Shown: positions 51,117-63,012 of the stretch, one piece after another
Position numbering within the stretch: position 1 is the stretch's first letter
Layout of the letters: the number at the start of each line of letters is the position of its first letter
From: Verrucomicrobiaceae bacterium
GTDB lineage: Bacteria > Verrucomicrobiota > Verrucomicrobiia > Verrucomicrobiales > Verrucomicrobiaceae
Assembly: GCA_015075365.1 (NCBI GenBank)
Contig: JABTUN010000004.1
Span: forward strand, 613,910-677,909
Direction: 5' to 3'
DNA length: 64,000 nucleotides
The notes under the pieces: model-generated
Database searches by the model: none
The model's input: the letters and a program-made list of their open reading frames with translations, nothing else
Told to the model about the DNA's origin: nothing
Program-made: the position numbers and the translations under genes

Positions 51117-53249
51117 CTACACCGCCTCCACGACGATCCGGCCGCCTCCCGCCTCCCGCACACGCACCTCCCGGCCGCTTTCCAGGTAGGCGTTCGCGTC
51201 CGCCACGGCCTCCACGATGCGCCCGCCGATCTCCACGCTGCCGTAGGGCCGCAGGGCGCTGCGCGTGACACCGGTGTCTCCCACGCGCGCCAGCGCCGCA
51301 TCCCGCTGTGCGGGCGCGTCTGTCACGGTGCCGCCGGCGGCAGCCTCCAGCACCAGCGCGCGGAAGGGACGCAATTCCGGCACCCACAGGATCATGAGCG
51401 CGATCAAAATGGCCGCGCCGGTGACCCCGAGCGCGAAATTCCGCAGGCCCGTGGCATAGTGGGCTAGCTCGAAACCGCCGCCTCCGCCCTCCGCCGGTGC
51501 CGGCACGCCATCGGCAGGCAAAACCGGGGCTACCTCCCAGCCGCTCATCGTGTAAACCAGCGCCACCATCACGCAGAGGAAGCCGGCGAGGCCCGGCAGG
51601 ATCGTCCCCGGCGCGGCCAGCAGCTCCACACCGATGAGCACGATGCCCACGATGAAAATCAGGGTCATGATCATCGTCTCATGCCCCACCAGACTGCCCG
51701 CCACATAATGGCCGAAGAAGAAAATCGAGAACGCGATCAACGCCACCGCCCCCGCCAGCCCGAAACCCGGCGTCTGCATCTCCAGATAGCCGGAGGCCAG
51801 TCCGATGAGGATCAGCAGCCAGGCGAATTGCGTCACCCAGATGGCGATCCACTCAAACATTGTCGGCTCCGCCACCAGCGTGTCCCCCTTCAAGGTCTCG
51901 CGCTTCTTGATCTCGTCGATGTCCTTGACGATGGCCTTCGCGAGCAGCGGCTTGCCGTCCACCAGCATGGTCGCCTGGTCGGCGTCGAGCGTCACGATCT
52001 GGCCCTTGGGCACGATGACCTTGCCGTTGATCACAAGTCCAGCGTCCATGTCGATCATGCCCTCCAGGATGCGCACGTCATGGCCCTTGGCGCGCACGGC
52101 GGCGCGCGCCATGCCGAGGAAGGCGGAGTTGTACTTTGCCCGCTCCGCCTCGCCCAGCGAGTCGCCGCCGCCGCTGACCGGCGTGGCCGCGCCGATGCTG
52201 CTGGCAGGGGCCATGTAGATGACATCCGTGGCCATCGCCGTCAGCGCCCCGGCGGAAATGGCGCGCGTGTTCACAAAAGCGAGGGACTTGACCGTGAGCT
52301 TCTGCAAATCCTGCATCATCAGCGTCGTTGTCTCCCAGGCCATGCCGCCCGGCGTGTCGAGATCGAACAACACGGCCTCCGCGCGCTGCTCGTCACACAG
52401 GCGCAGCGTGCGCTTCATGAACTCAAAGCGCGCCGGGATGATCAAATCCTCCTCCCCCACGGGAATGACCACCACCTTGCCGGTGTAGATGCCGGAGGAC
52501 TTCGTTTTCTCCACCTTGGCCTCCTTGGTCTCAAAACCCGGTTTTGGCGAAGCGGCGGCACTTGGGGGAGCCTCGGCCGGCTTTTGGTCAAACCAGGCCG
52601 AATTCAGCGTCACAACCGGCGAATCCTTCGCGATGGCCTTCACATCGGCCGCGATGCCCTTCGCCAGCAGCGGCACCGCCGTGTCCGCGTCGAGCAGCAA
52701 CAGCTCACCCTTGGCGGCATGCGGCTCGTAGCCCTTCTCGCGGTCCACAAAGGCCTCCGCGATCTCCGGCTTGTGCCCTTTGAGCTTCGCCAGGCTGCGC
52801 GCGCCCGCCTTCAAAACGGCCAGTGCCTCCGCCAGCAGCGTGTCCTGCGCCTTGGGAGACAGCTCCTTGTCCTGCGGCACCGCGGGTGGTGCCGCGCCGA
52901 TGCGCGCGCCAGGAGCCATCCAGATCTCATCGCAGCCCAGCGCCAGCAGCGCGCCGCCGCCCACCGCGGAGGTGTTCACCCAGGCCACGGTGCGCAGTTT
53001 CAGCTTCGCGATCTCCTCCGCCAGCGGCAGCGCGGCCTGCGCGCCCGCCTGGGTCACATTGATCTCGAAGACGAGGGTTTTCGCGCCCCGCTCCGCCGCC
53101 TCGGTCGTCCAGCGGCGGATTTCATTCCACCGGCTGGCGTTCTCCAGATCGGACTGGGTGATCACGACATGCGCCACGTCCTTCTCCATCGGCACGGCGG
53201 CGGCGAGGGCTGGGAAAAGCAGGGCAAGACCGGCGAGGAGCGATTTCAT
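51117..53249 (-). CDS. NfeD-family membrane serine protease with duplicated ClpP-like domain
   Basis: A 710-residue protein with a signal peptide (LLAGLALLFPALAAAV). Two SppA/ClpP-like domains are seen. The first (about 20-150) has VAWVNTSAVGGGALLALGCD. The second (about 260-440) has AEAVLFDLDTPGGMAWETTT, SLAFVNTRAISAGALTAMAT and MAPASSIGAATPVSG, with the nucleophile-type Ser in RAISAGA. Then come multiple membrane helices (475-645) and the C-terminal NfeD OB-fold (GVTRSALRPYGSVEIGG). NfeD proteases cooperate with stomatin-like proteins in membrane quality control. The first ClpP copy has Ser replaced in the same position (AVGGGA), so it is probably inactive. Confidence 0.87.
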   Translation of the reverse strand: MKSLLAGLALLFPALAAAVPMEKDVAHVVITQSDLENASRWNEIRRWTTEAAERGAKTLVFEINVTQAGAQAALPLAEEIAKLKLRTVAWVNTSAVGGGALLALGCDEIWMAPGARIGAAPPAVPQDKELSPKAQDTLLAEALAVLKAGARSLAKLKGHKPEIAEAFVDREKGYEPHAAKGELLLLDADTAVPLLAKGIAADVKAIAKDSPVVTLNSAWFDQKPAEAPPSAAASPKPGFETKEAKVEKTKSSGIYTGKVVVIPVGEEDLIIPARFEFMKRTLRLCDEQRAEAVLFDLDTPGGMAWETTTLMMQDLQKLTVKSLAFVNTRAISAGALTAMATDVIYMAPASSIGAATPVSGGGDSLGEAERAKYNSAFLGMARAAVRAKGHDVRILEGMIDMDAGLVINGKVIVPKGQIVTLDADQATMLVDGKPLLAKAIVKDIDEIKKRETLKGDTLVAEPTMFEWIAIWVTQFAWLLILIGLASGYLEMQTPGFGLAGAVALIAFSIFFFGHYVAGSLVGHETMIMTLIFIVGIVLIGVELLAAPGTILPGLAGFLCVMVALVYTMSGWEVAPVLPADGVPAPAEGGGGGFELAHYATGLRNFALGVTGAAILIALMILWVPELRPFRALVLEAAAGGTVTDAPAQRDAALARVGDTGVTRSALRPYGSVEIGGRIVEAVADANAYLESGREVRVREAGGGRIVVEAV

Positions 53250-53258
53250 GCCGGGACA

Positions 53259-53969
53259 CTACGCGTCCGCCACGATCTGTGCAATGGCCGCATATTCCGC
53301 CAGCGCCTCGTGCGCCGAGGCCGGCCTGTCCTCCGGCTTCCGCGCCATCAGCCGGTCAATCCAATCCCCCAACTTGCCTGGCAGCCGCTCCACCCGGTGC
53401 AGCAGATGCGCCGTGACGACTTGCGGTTTCAATTCACCCTCAAACGCCGTCCGTCCCGTGCGCGCGAAGTAAAACACGCAGCCCAGCGCATACAGATCCG
53501 CCCGCGCGTCCAGCCGGCCGCGCTCAAAACACTCCGGCGCCATGTAATGCACCGATCCGCGCAGCCCCGCCCGCGCGTCCTCTGCGCGCTGTACACATCC
53601 GAAATCCAGAATCTGAAATCCAGAACCTGAAATCAGGATGTTCTCCGGCTTCAGATCGAGGTGGAGCAACTCCGCGTCATGCAGCGCCCCGACACCATCG
53701 AGCGCCTGCCGCACCAGCGCGTCAAACGCCGCCTCGTCCAGCCTCCCGCGCGCCTCCAGCGTCGTCCCCTCGACCCACTCCATCACCATCGTGTCCGGGG
53801 CACATTCCAGGACGCGTACGACATGCGGGTTCGCGATGTTCACCAGCGCGGACGGCCCGCCGGGTTGCTTGACGGCGACTGCCCGGCCCGTTTCACGATC
53901 CCTGCCGCGCCACACGATGCCCTGGCCGCTTTCGGCGATTCTCTCGAGCAGTTCGTAGCGCGGACTCAT
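53259..53969 (-). CDS. Minimal Hanks-type Ser/Thr protein kinase
   Basis: A 236-residue kinase domain with nothing attached. It shows the Gly-rich loop IAESGQGIVWRG (11-22), Lys34 in AVAVKQP, catalytic loop LLHLDLKPENILI, DFG in QILDFGCVQ, APE-like MAPECFERG, and ADLYALGCVFYFARTG. The HRD arginine is Leu (HLD), a non-RD kinase, so activation-loop control may be absent. No membrane helix or sensor domain. It ends 9 bases before the NfeD protease gene on the same strand, so the two are probably co-transcribed. Confidence 0.87.
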   Translation of the reverse strand: MSPRYELLERIAESGQGIVWRGRDRETGRAVAVKQPGGPSALVNIANPHVVRVLECAPDTMVMEWVEGTTLEARGRLDEAAFDALVRQALDGVGALHDAELLHLDLKPENILISGSGFQILDFGCVQRAEDARAGLRGSVHYMAPECFERGRLDARADLYALGCVFYFARTGRTAFEGELKPQVVTAHLLHRVERLPGKLGDWIDRLMARKPEDRPASAHEALAEYAAIAQIVADA

Positions 53970-54060
53970 GCATCTCAGGCTGCCACGCGCCGGGATCGGA
54001 GACAAATCCGAAAACAACTCGACATCACGGCGCGTTTTGGCTTTCCTCACCTGCTCCTTC

Positions 54061-55404
54061 ATGAAAACGACCGCCCCGCTCCTCGCCCTCGCTCTTTTGA
54101 CCTCCTTTGCCAGCGCCGAAAACTGGCCGAACTGGCGCGGGCCGGAACAAAACGGCACCAGCGGGGAAACCGGGCTGCCGGTGAAGTTCAGCCCGCAGGA
54201 GGGTGTCAAGTGGGCTGCGGACGTGCCGGGCATCTCCGCCTCCGTGCCGGTGATCTGGGGTGACCATGTCTTCATCACAGCGCCGATCGCCGCGGAGAAA
54301 AAGCTGATCGGCCTGTGCTATGACAAGCAGACCGGCAAGGAGAAGTGGCGTGTCACCATCTCCGAGGGCGATGAGGTGCAGTGGGATGACAAGAGCAACC
54401 TCGCCAGCCCCTCCCCCGCCACGGACGGAGACCGCGTGTACTTCCTGTTTGCGAACGCCGTGGCCGCCGCCTGCGACTTCGGCGGCAAGATCGTCTGGAA
54501 GCGCGACTTCAAGGAGACGCACGGCGCCTTTGGCACGCAGTGGACCTATGGCAGCAGCCCCACGATCGACAGTGGAAAGCTGTACATCCAGGTGCTCCAG
54601 CGCAACGAGCCATTTGAGTTTCACGGCTTCAACAAAGGCACGCCGGGCAAGGACATGAGCAGCTACGTCCTGGCCATCGACCCGGCGACCGGGAAGGACA
54701 TCTGGAAGGTGATCCGCCCCAGCACGGCCAAGATCGAGTCTCTGGAAGCCTTCAGCAGCCCGGTTTTCACCACTTACAAGGACCAGCGCCTCATGCTGAT
54801 CTCAGGTGGCGACACGCTGACCATTCATGACGCGGTCAGCGGCAGGGAATTCTCCCGCATGGCCACCTGGAACCCGCCGGGCGAAGGCTACAACAGCTTC
54901 TTCCGCCTCGTGCCCTCACCGGTCGTCGGCGACGGCATCGCCATCGTGTGCGCGCCGAAGAACTCGCCCGTTTTTGCCATGCCGCTCGACGCGAAGGGAG
55001 AAACACAGCCGCTCTGGCAGACGGAGCCGAAAGGCGTGACCAGCGACGTGCCGACGCCCGCCTTCTACAAAGGACATTTTTATATCCTCGACGGCGGGAA
55101 GAAGATCCTCAGCTGCCTGGAGCCGAAGACCGGCAAGGTCGTGTGGTCCGGCGAGCTGGGTGGCAAAACCAAGTTCGAGAGCAGCCCCACCGTGGCCGAC
55201 GACAAGGTGTACTGCATCAATTTCTGGGGCGAGGTGTACGTCGCCAAGGCGAACACGGACAAGTTCGAGCTGCTGGCGGTCAATGAGATGGGCAACGGCT
55301 CCAAGCCCAACGGCAACGCGGAAAGCGTGCGCGCCAGCATCAGCGTGAGCGACGGCAGCCTCTTCATCCGCAACCAGGAGAAGCTGTTCCGCGTGGGTAA
55401 ATGA
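54061..55404 (+). CDS. Secreted PQQ-binding-like beta-propeller protein
   Basis: A 447-residue protein with a signal peptide (TAPLLALALLTSFASAE). It begins NWPNWRGPEQNGTSGETGLP, the usual start of outer-membrane-assembly/PQQ-like propellers in planctomycetes and Verrucomicrobia. The blades carry Trp-docking repeats: GLCYDKQTGKEKWRV, AACDFGGKIVWKRDF, LAIDPATGKDIWKV and SCLEPKTGKVVWSGEL. Function unknown; many such proteins lie in gene sets for polymer degradation. ATG 54061 is chosen because it immediately precedes the signal peptide. Confidence 0.85.
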   Translation: MKTTAPLLALALLTSFASAENWPNWRGPEQNGTSGETGLPVKFSPQEGVKWAADVPGISASVPVIWGDHVFITAPIAAEKKLIGLCYDKQTGKEKWRVTISEGDEVQWDDKSNLASPSPATDGDRVYFLFANAVAAACDFGGKIVWKRDFKETHGAFGTQWTYGSSPTIDSGKLYIQVLQRNEPFEFHGFNKGTPGKDMSSYVLAIDPATGKDIWKVIRPSTAKIESLEAFSSPVFTTYKDQRLMLISGGDTLTIHDAVSGREFSRMATWNPPGEGYNSFFRLVPSPVVGDGIAIVCAPKNSPVFAMPLDAKGETQPLWQTEPKGVTSDVPTPAFYKGHFYILDGGKKILSCLEPKTGKVVWSGELGGKTKFESSPTVADDKVYCINFWGEVYVAKANTDKFELLAVNEMGNGSKPNGNAESVRASISVSDGSLFIRNQEKLFRVGK

Positions 55405-55510
55405 GGGCGCGGAGAGCGTAGGGCGAAGAGCAAAGAGTGACACACCGTAGATCGCAGGCGAAGTCTCCCTTGCGCCGCTCCACGCCCTTTGCTCTTAGCT
55501 CCAAGCCCCC

Positions 55511-56311
55511 ATGTCCGCCCTCCCGCCTCCCGAGCTCTCCGTCGTCGAACTCCGCTCCTACTTTGTGCGGAAGCGCAACGCGCTGCTCGTGCGCGGGAAA
55601 TTCCAGCAGCTCTACCTGGACTACTACCTGCACCTCATGCAGCACGGCATCCAGCACAAGGAGGCGCTCGACCAGATGCTCAAGGACACGCTGGCCGCGC
55701 TGGCGCTGCACCTCTGCTCCCGCCCGCACGATGAGACCACCGCGTGGACGATCCATGTGAAGGAACCGCAGCGTGCGAACCTCTTTGTCACTGGCAGCAC
55801 GCATCCGGGCCGTGTCACCGGCCGCGTCTTCACGGAGGACGTGAAGCAGGAGGGCGAGGCGCTCTTTATCGCGCAGACGACGCGTCCAAACCATCCCACA
55901 CGCCAGAGCATGATCGAGTTCCAGGGCGCGGATGTGTTCCGCGGCGTGGAGGAGTTCTACACCGTCAGCGAGCAGCGCCGCACGCGTCTCTTCCGCCTGC
56001 CGGACGAGGAATTCGTCCAGATCTCCGCCGAACCCGACTGCGACGAGATCTGGCTGACCGGGATGCAGCTCGAAAACGTGCTGGAGATCGAGCAGGACGA
56101 GCACCTCACCCTGCTGGAGACGCGCGGCTATCAATTCGAGTGCGGCTGCAGCGTGGAGCGCCTGCTGCCGATCATCACACGGCTGCCCAAAGAGGACTTG
56201 GACCACATTTTCGAGGACGGCGTGGCCCAGGTGACCTGCCCGCGCTGCGCCGCCGTCTTCCGCACCACCAAGGACCAGTTCGAGCAGTGGCGCGCGGCGA
56301 ACGCGGCGTGA
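55511..56311 (+). CDS. hslO: Hsp33-like redox chaperone
   Basis: A 266-residue protein. The C-terminus has the Hsp33 zinc-switch pattern: FECGCSVERLLPIITRLPKE (CxC, about residues 205-224) and, 28 residues further, TCPRCAAVF (CxxC), with the spacing DLDHIFEDG between. Hsp33 is a cytoplasmic holdase activated when oxidation ejects Zn from these cysteines. The N-terminal part (1-190) is less alike, but it contains the expected GRVFTEDVK-type and QTTRPNHPTRQ segments. A distant Hsp33-family member is the best call. Confidence 0.75.
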   Translation: MSALPPPELSVVELRSYFVRKRNALLVRGKFQQLYLDYYLHLMQHGIQHKEALDQMLKDTLAALALHLCSRPHDETTAWTIHVKEPQRANLFVTGSTHPGRVTGRVFTEDVKQEGEALFIAQTTRPNHPTRQSMIEFQGADVFRGVEEFYTVSEQRRTRLFRLPDEEFVQISAEPDCDEIWLTGMQLENVLEIEQDEHLTLLETRGYQFECGCSVERLLPIITRLPKEDLDHIFEDGVAQVTCPRCAAVFRTTKDQFEQWRAANAA

Positions 56312-56323
56312 AAGAGCCCTGAA

Positions 56324-56899
56324 TCAAGGTGCCCCGGCGTCCTGGGCCTGCTTACGGCTGGTCTCGTTGAGCTTGGCGAGGGGGTAGGGCACCTCCTGGC
56401 CGTTGGCGGGCATGCGCAGGACCACATGATCTCCCTCAAGCCGCACAAAGCCGGCGCGGATGGTCTTTCCTTCGAGATTTGTCCAGCTCATGATGGGCGG
56501 GAGGGATTTTTTGGCGGGCGCGGCGGCCACCGGGGCGGAGCCGCCTGGGCCGGCTTTGTCGAAACTGGCCCCTTCCTGAATCCATTCCGTGATCTTGCGG
56601 ATTTCGGAGGCGGAAAGCTGTCCCTTCGGCGGCATGTGGCGCTCGTGCCCCTCGTTGACGATGACTTCGAGAAAATGGCTGTCATCCGGCTTGCCGGGGC
56701 GGATTTGTGCCACGTCCGTGTCCGCGATGTCCAGCTTGAAGGTTTCCAGGTCGTCAAAGACGAAGCCGCCCTTGCGCTTGCCGGTCTTTTCGCTGTGGCA
56801 CTCGTAGCAGTTCTTTTCCAGGATGGGCTGGATGTCCTTTTTGAAGTCGGCGGCGGAGGCCGCGACAGCGATGAGCAGCAGAAGGGGGAGGGGTTTCAT
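56324..56899 (-). CDS. Secreted PSCyt1-like cytochrome with SHD1 domain
   Basis: A 191-residue protein with a signal peptide (PLPLLLLIAVAASAAD). The cytochrome module reads DIQPILEKNCYECHSEKTGK (haem site CYECH, about residues 31-35), with RHMPPKGQLSASEIRKITEW providing the distal-ligand region. After a Pro/Ala linker comes an SHD1-like domain (WTNLEGKTIRAGFVRLEG; YPLAKLNETSRKQA). This combination is typical of Planctomycetes and Verrucomicrobia. It converges with the Hsp33-like gene. Confidence 0.82.
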   Translation of the reverse strand: MKPLPLLLLIAVAASAADFKKDIQPILEKNCYECHSEKTGKRKGGFVFDDLETFKLDIADTDVAQIRPGKPDDSHFLEVIVNEGHERHMPPKGQLSASEIRKITEWIQEGASFDKAGPGGSAPVAAAPAKKSLPPIMSWTNLEGKTIRAGFVRLEGDHVVLRMPANGQEVPYPLAKLNETSRKQAQDAGAP

Positions 56900-57343
56900 G
56901 GGCGCGTGGGCAGATACGCAACGGTCCTCACCGGCCTTCGCTTAGCCGCAATCACCCGGTCGGGCACAGGCGCGTAAAAAACGACCCTTTGAGGGGAGAA
57001 GCGAGAGCCGTGCCGTTTGGGTGGCTTTTTGAGTCCATGAAGAGCTGGATTTCTGAAATCCTTGGCTGTGAACAAGTTTCCCCGGTTGGGAATAAGTTCT
57101 CAATTTTGATCGTCCGCCCCGGCCTTTTTCCGTGTGGAAAATATTTTCGCCGTGGAACCCTCGAAAATGCGATGGGAAACGGTTTTGAGCCCCATTGGTG
57201 GGATTTTTTTCTGGTCAAAACACAAGATGTTGTGCATCATCAAAACCGCGACTCGAATATATAGTATTTATAGACTTCGCTGATCGCTCTCCCGTTTTCC
57301 CGAAAAATCGACTCTCAACCCCTCACTCTGCAACGAAATCGCC
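56900..57343. other. Intergenic region upstream of nrdB
   Basis: This 444-base gap is AT-richer in its second half. It holds the NrdR boxes described separately and presumably the nrdB promoter and a leader of about 75 bases. A short minus-strand open frame (56952-57218) has no protein-like features. Nothing else recognisable. Confidence 0.5.
57220..57267 (+). promoter_or_regulatory. Tandem NrdR boxes upstream of nrdB-nrdA
   Basis: Box 1 (57220-57235) reads ACACAAGATGTTGTGC and matches 13 of 16 positions of the NrdR consensus acaCwAtATaTwGtgt. Box 2 (57252-57267) reads CTCGAATATATAGTAT and matches the 10-base core plus one outer base. Their starts are exactly 32 bp apart, three helical turns, the phasing usual for NrdR pairs. 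NrdR represses ribonucleotide reductase genes when dATP/ATP ratios signal nucleotide sufficiency. The second box overlaps the most promoter-like AT stretch. Confidence 0.8.
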
Positions 57344-58426
57344 ATGGATAAGGTTTACAAAATCGGCAATCGCGAGTTCCCGCTCGACCAAGACAAAGCT
57401 GAGGCTGCTTTCGCGGCCAAGAAGGTCATCAATGGTCGCAAATCGATGACCTTTAACCTCCTGCCCCTTAAATATCAGTGGGCCTATGATCTTTACCGGA
57501 TCATGAAAGCCAACCACTGGGAGCCGGAGGACATCCAGATGCAGAAGGACGTGGAGCAGTGGCGCTCCAACGAGATCACGCAAAACGAGCGCTGGATCAT
57601 CATGATGGGCATCGGCTACTTCTCCGCCGCCGAGGGCATCGTGGGGGACAACATCCAGCACGTCGTCCGCGAGCTGGTGACCGCGCCGGAGCTGAAACTG
57701 GTGCTCGGCCGCCATGCGCACGAGGAAAACATCCACGCCGACTCGCTGCTGTACATGATCTCCTCCCTCGGGATCAATCCGCATGAGTGCGAGGCGATGT
57801 TTGAGCAGATCCCGACGATCGTGAAGAAGAACGAGTTCGTCACCCGCATCTCCCAGAACATGCGCCGGGACATCGACCTCACGAAGCTGGAGAACAAGCA
57901 GCTCCTGGCGAAGAACATCTTCATGTTCGGCCAGTGCATGGAGGGCACGCAGTTCTACGGCCTGTTTGGCATGATCCTGGCCCTCTACCGCCAGAACAAG
58001 TTCCCCGGCATCGGCCAGATGTTCCGCTACACGCTGCGGGACGAGTCGAACCACATCGAGGTCTTCCGCAACTTGTTCATGGACCTCGTGGAGGAGAATC
58101 CGGACCTCTGGACCCAGGAATTCCGGGAGGAACTGGTGAACATCATGCGCGAGGCCATCACCCTCGAAAAAGCCTTCATCCGCGACTGCCTGCCGGTGAA
58201 CGCCGTCGGCCTCGGCGCGGCCGAGTTCGAGCAGTACATCGACTACATCGCCGACCGCCGCCTGGCCGGTTGCGGCCTGCCCGCGCTAAACCCCGGCGTG
58301 CAGAACCCGCTGCCCTGGCTGGCGGAGATGATGGACGTGCGCAAGGAGCAGAATTTCTTCGAAGGCAAGGTCACCGACTACCAGAAGGGGTCCGCCCTCG
58401 TGCAGACCTCCGATGACGACCTGTGA
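57344..58426 (+). CDS. nrdB: Ribonucleotide reductase small subunit, tyrosine-less (class Ic/Id-like)
   Basis: A 360-residue ferritin-fold radical subunit. Metal ligands are in place: E97 (AAEG), E128 and H131 (EENIH), E200 (CMEGTQF), E234 and H237 (DESNH). The spacings (31, 3, 69, 34, 3) are close to those of Chlamydia trachomatis R2. The residue four after H131, where E. coli has the radical Tyr122, is Leu135 (HADSLLY). The first ligand is Glu rather than Asp, as in class Ic. So the enzyme cannot use a tyrosyl radical at this site and probably relies on a Mn/Fe or Mn/Mn cofactor. nrdA follows after 148 bases. Confidence 0.95.
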   Translation: MDKVYKIGNREFPLDQDKAEAAFAAKKVINGRKSMTFNLLPLKYQWAYDLYRIMKANHWEPEDIQMQKDVEQWRSNEITQNERWIIMMGIGYFSAAEGIVGDNIQHVVRELVTAPELKLVLGRHAHEENIHADSLLYMISSLGINPHECEAMFEQIPTIVKKNEFVTRISQNMRRDIDLTKLENKQLLAKNIFMFGQCMEGTQFYGLFGMILALYRQNKFPGIGQMFRYTLRDESNHIEVFRNLFMDLVEENPDLWTQEFREELVNIMREAITLEKAFIRDCLPVNAVGLGAAEFEQYIDYIADRRLAGCGLPALNPGVQNPLPWLAEMMDVRKEQNFFEGKVTDYQKGSALVQTSDDDL

Positions 58427-58574
58427 TCCGGGTCCGATGTGAACAACCTTCCGAACAAGAAAGAATAACTTTCGCTGGAGTAAGACGCACCCGTTTCGCA
58501 TCCTCCCGATCCCCAAATTTTCCGCCCCCGCCCCTCCCCGCCTCGTTCAAATCCAACAGCCCACTCCTCCCGCC

Positions 58575-61859
<3,285 letters not shown>

Positions 61860-61880
61860 ACTCACTCTAGCCACGAGGTC

Positions 61881-61920
61881 AAAACAGAAAGGCGGGCAGC
61901 ATCGCCCGCATTTCTGTTTT
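61881..61920. terminator. Strong stem-loop terminator after nrdA
   Basis: AAAACAGAAAGGCGGGC (61881-61897) pairs with GCCCGCATTTCTGTTTT (61904-61920) with one mismatch, around a six-base loop. The arms end in AAAA and TTTT, so it works as a rho-independent terminator in the forward direction and could also act in reverse. It lies 22 bases after the nrdA stop. Confidence 0.85.
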
Positions 61921-61979
61921 CACAGAGTGTGTTCAGCTTGGCGGTGAAATAGACGCATGAACACACTGAACTTGATTTG

Positions 61980-62987
61980 ATGTGGCCGTTCGGGGTCTCG
62001 CTGGTTAGACTAAGATTCGCCCGGCCTGTGCATTTGTTTCTTATTGCACCGTTACAGGATGGCCTGCTACAAGGCTTCAACAAGACTATGATCAAACAAC
62101 AAGTAGTGGCCGTCGTCGATCTGGGTGAATCACTGTACCCCGTACTAGCTATCCTCTCACTCTGGCTTCTCGCCGTTCCCTTCTTCATCCGATCTCGGCG
62201 ATTGAAAAAAATGTATTCGGATCCCGTGGCCTGTTCTCGTTGCGGCGTCAGTTACATGCCCCTGCAATCGTTCTCCTTGGATAAGTCCCAATTGTGCAAT
62301 CGCTGTTATGAAGTGGAGAATGGTGTTAGGGGCGGGTCGAGGATTCGCGTGTTCATTCTCGGAATAGGTGTCGCAGTTTTATCTTCATTCTTCGCCGGGG
62401 GCTTTGTGTTAATGATGGTAAAACTCCTGCCAGACTGGTTTGGAGGAAAACAAACAATTCTCGGGTTCAACGGTAAGCCAGTCATACTGTGCTTCACAGG
62501 AGTCACGGCCCTTTCTATCTGGGCAGGCACTTTCACCCAGATTTTCTCGCGAGTGTTGGCAAGTTACCGTCGTCAGGGAAACCCACCAAATCTGAACTAT
62601 GTTCTGCCGGAAGTGCCTGACGAGTTGGCCCATTTGTATATCATCCGCCCCCTACCAATCGATCCGTTTGGCTCCCAAGCAGTATATGAAATCAAAGTGG
62701 ATGAGAATCCTGCAACTTCAATTCCAGCGGGCACTTTCGCCCGTTGGTCCGTTTCTCCGGGAGATCGTCAATTGACCTTGTTGTTCCCTCCCACACCAGA
62801 CCGAGGCACCCCTGAACCCAAAACGGTTTCTGTTAGCCTTCCGAGCGGCAAGCGAATCATGCTAGCCATCGAAAACGGCACTTTTACCCCCGCACTAGTC
62901 GAGGGTGCGGCACTTTATCTGATCACCCGATGTGAGGAAGTTCTCATTACTGGGGAACCATATCAGGCTGAAACAAAACTGGCTTGA
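61980..62987 (+). CDS. Hypothetical membrane protein with zinc ribbon
   Basis: About 335 residues. Membrane helices are seen near residues 48-64 (LAILSLWLLAVPFFI), 114-139 (IRVFILGIGVAVLSSFFAGG) and 160-180 (PVILCFTGVTALSIWAG). Between the first two is a zinc-ribbon-like CSRCGVSYMPLQSF...CNRCYE. The rest (200-335) is a soluble beta-rich domain with no recognised family. The start is uncertain: ATG 61980 or ATG 62088. The base composition is markedly more AT-rich than most of the window, so acquisition by transfer is likely. Confidence 0.65.
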   Translation: MWPFGVSLVRLRFARPVHLFLIAPLQDGLLQGFNKTMIKQQVVAVVDLGESLYPVLAILSLWLLAVPFFIRSRRLKKMYSDPVACSRCGVSYMPLQSFSLDKSQLCNRCYEVENGVRGGSRIRVFILGIGVAVLSSFFAGGFVLMMVKLLPDWFGGKQTILGFNGKPVILCFTGVTALSIWAGTFTQIFSRVLASYRRQGNPPNLNYVLPEVPDELAHLYIIRPLPIDPFGSQAVYEIKVDENPATSIPAGTFARWSVSPGDRQLTLLFPPTPDRGTPEPKTVSVSLPSGKRIMLAIENGTFTPALVEGAALYLITRCEEVLITGEPYQAETKLA

Positions 62988-63012
62988 GCCAGAGCCCTCA
63001 TTCTCTTGCACA

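Noticed and set aside
57749..57757. Tyr137 of NrdB as the normal radical residue
   Set aside because: It is at H131+6, whereas the radical tyrosine must be at H+4. The six ligand spacings align well without gaps, so a shift is unlikely.
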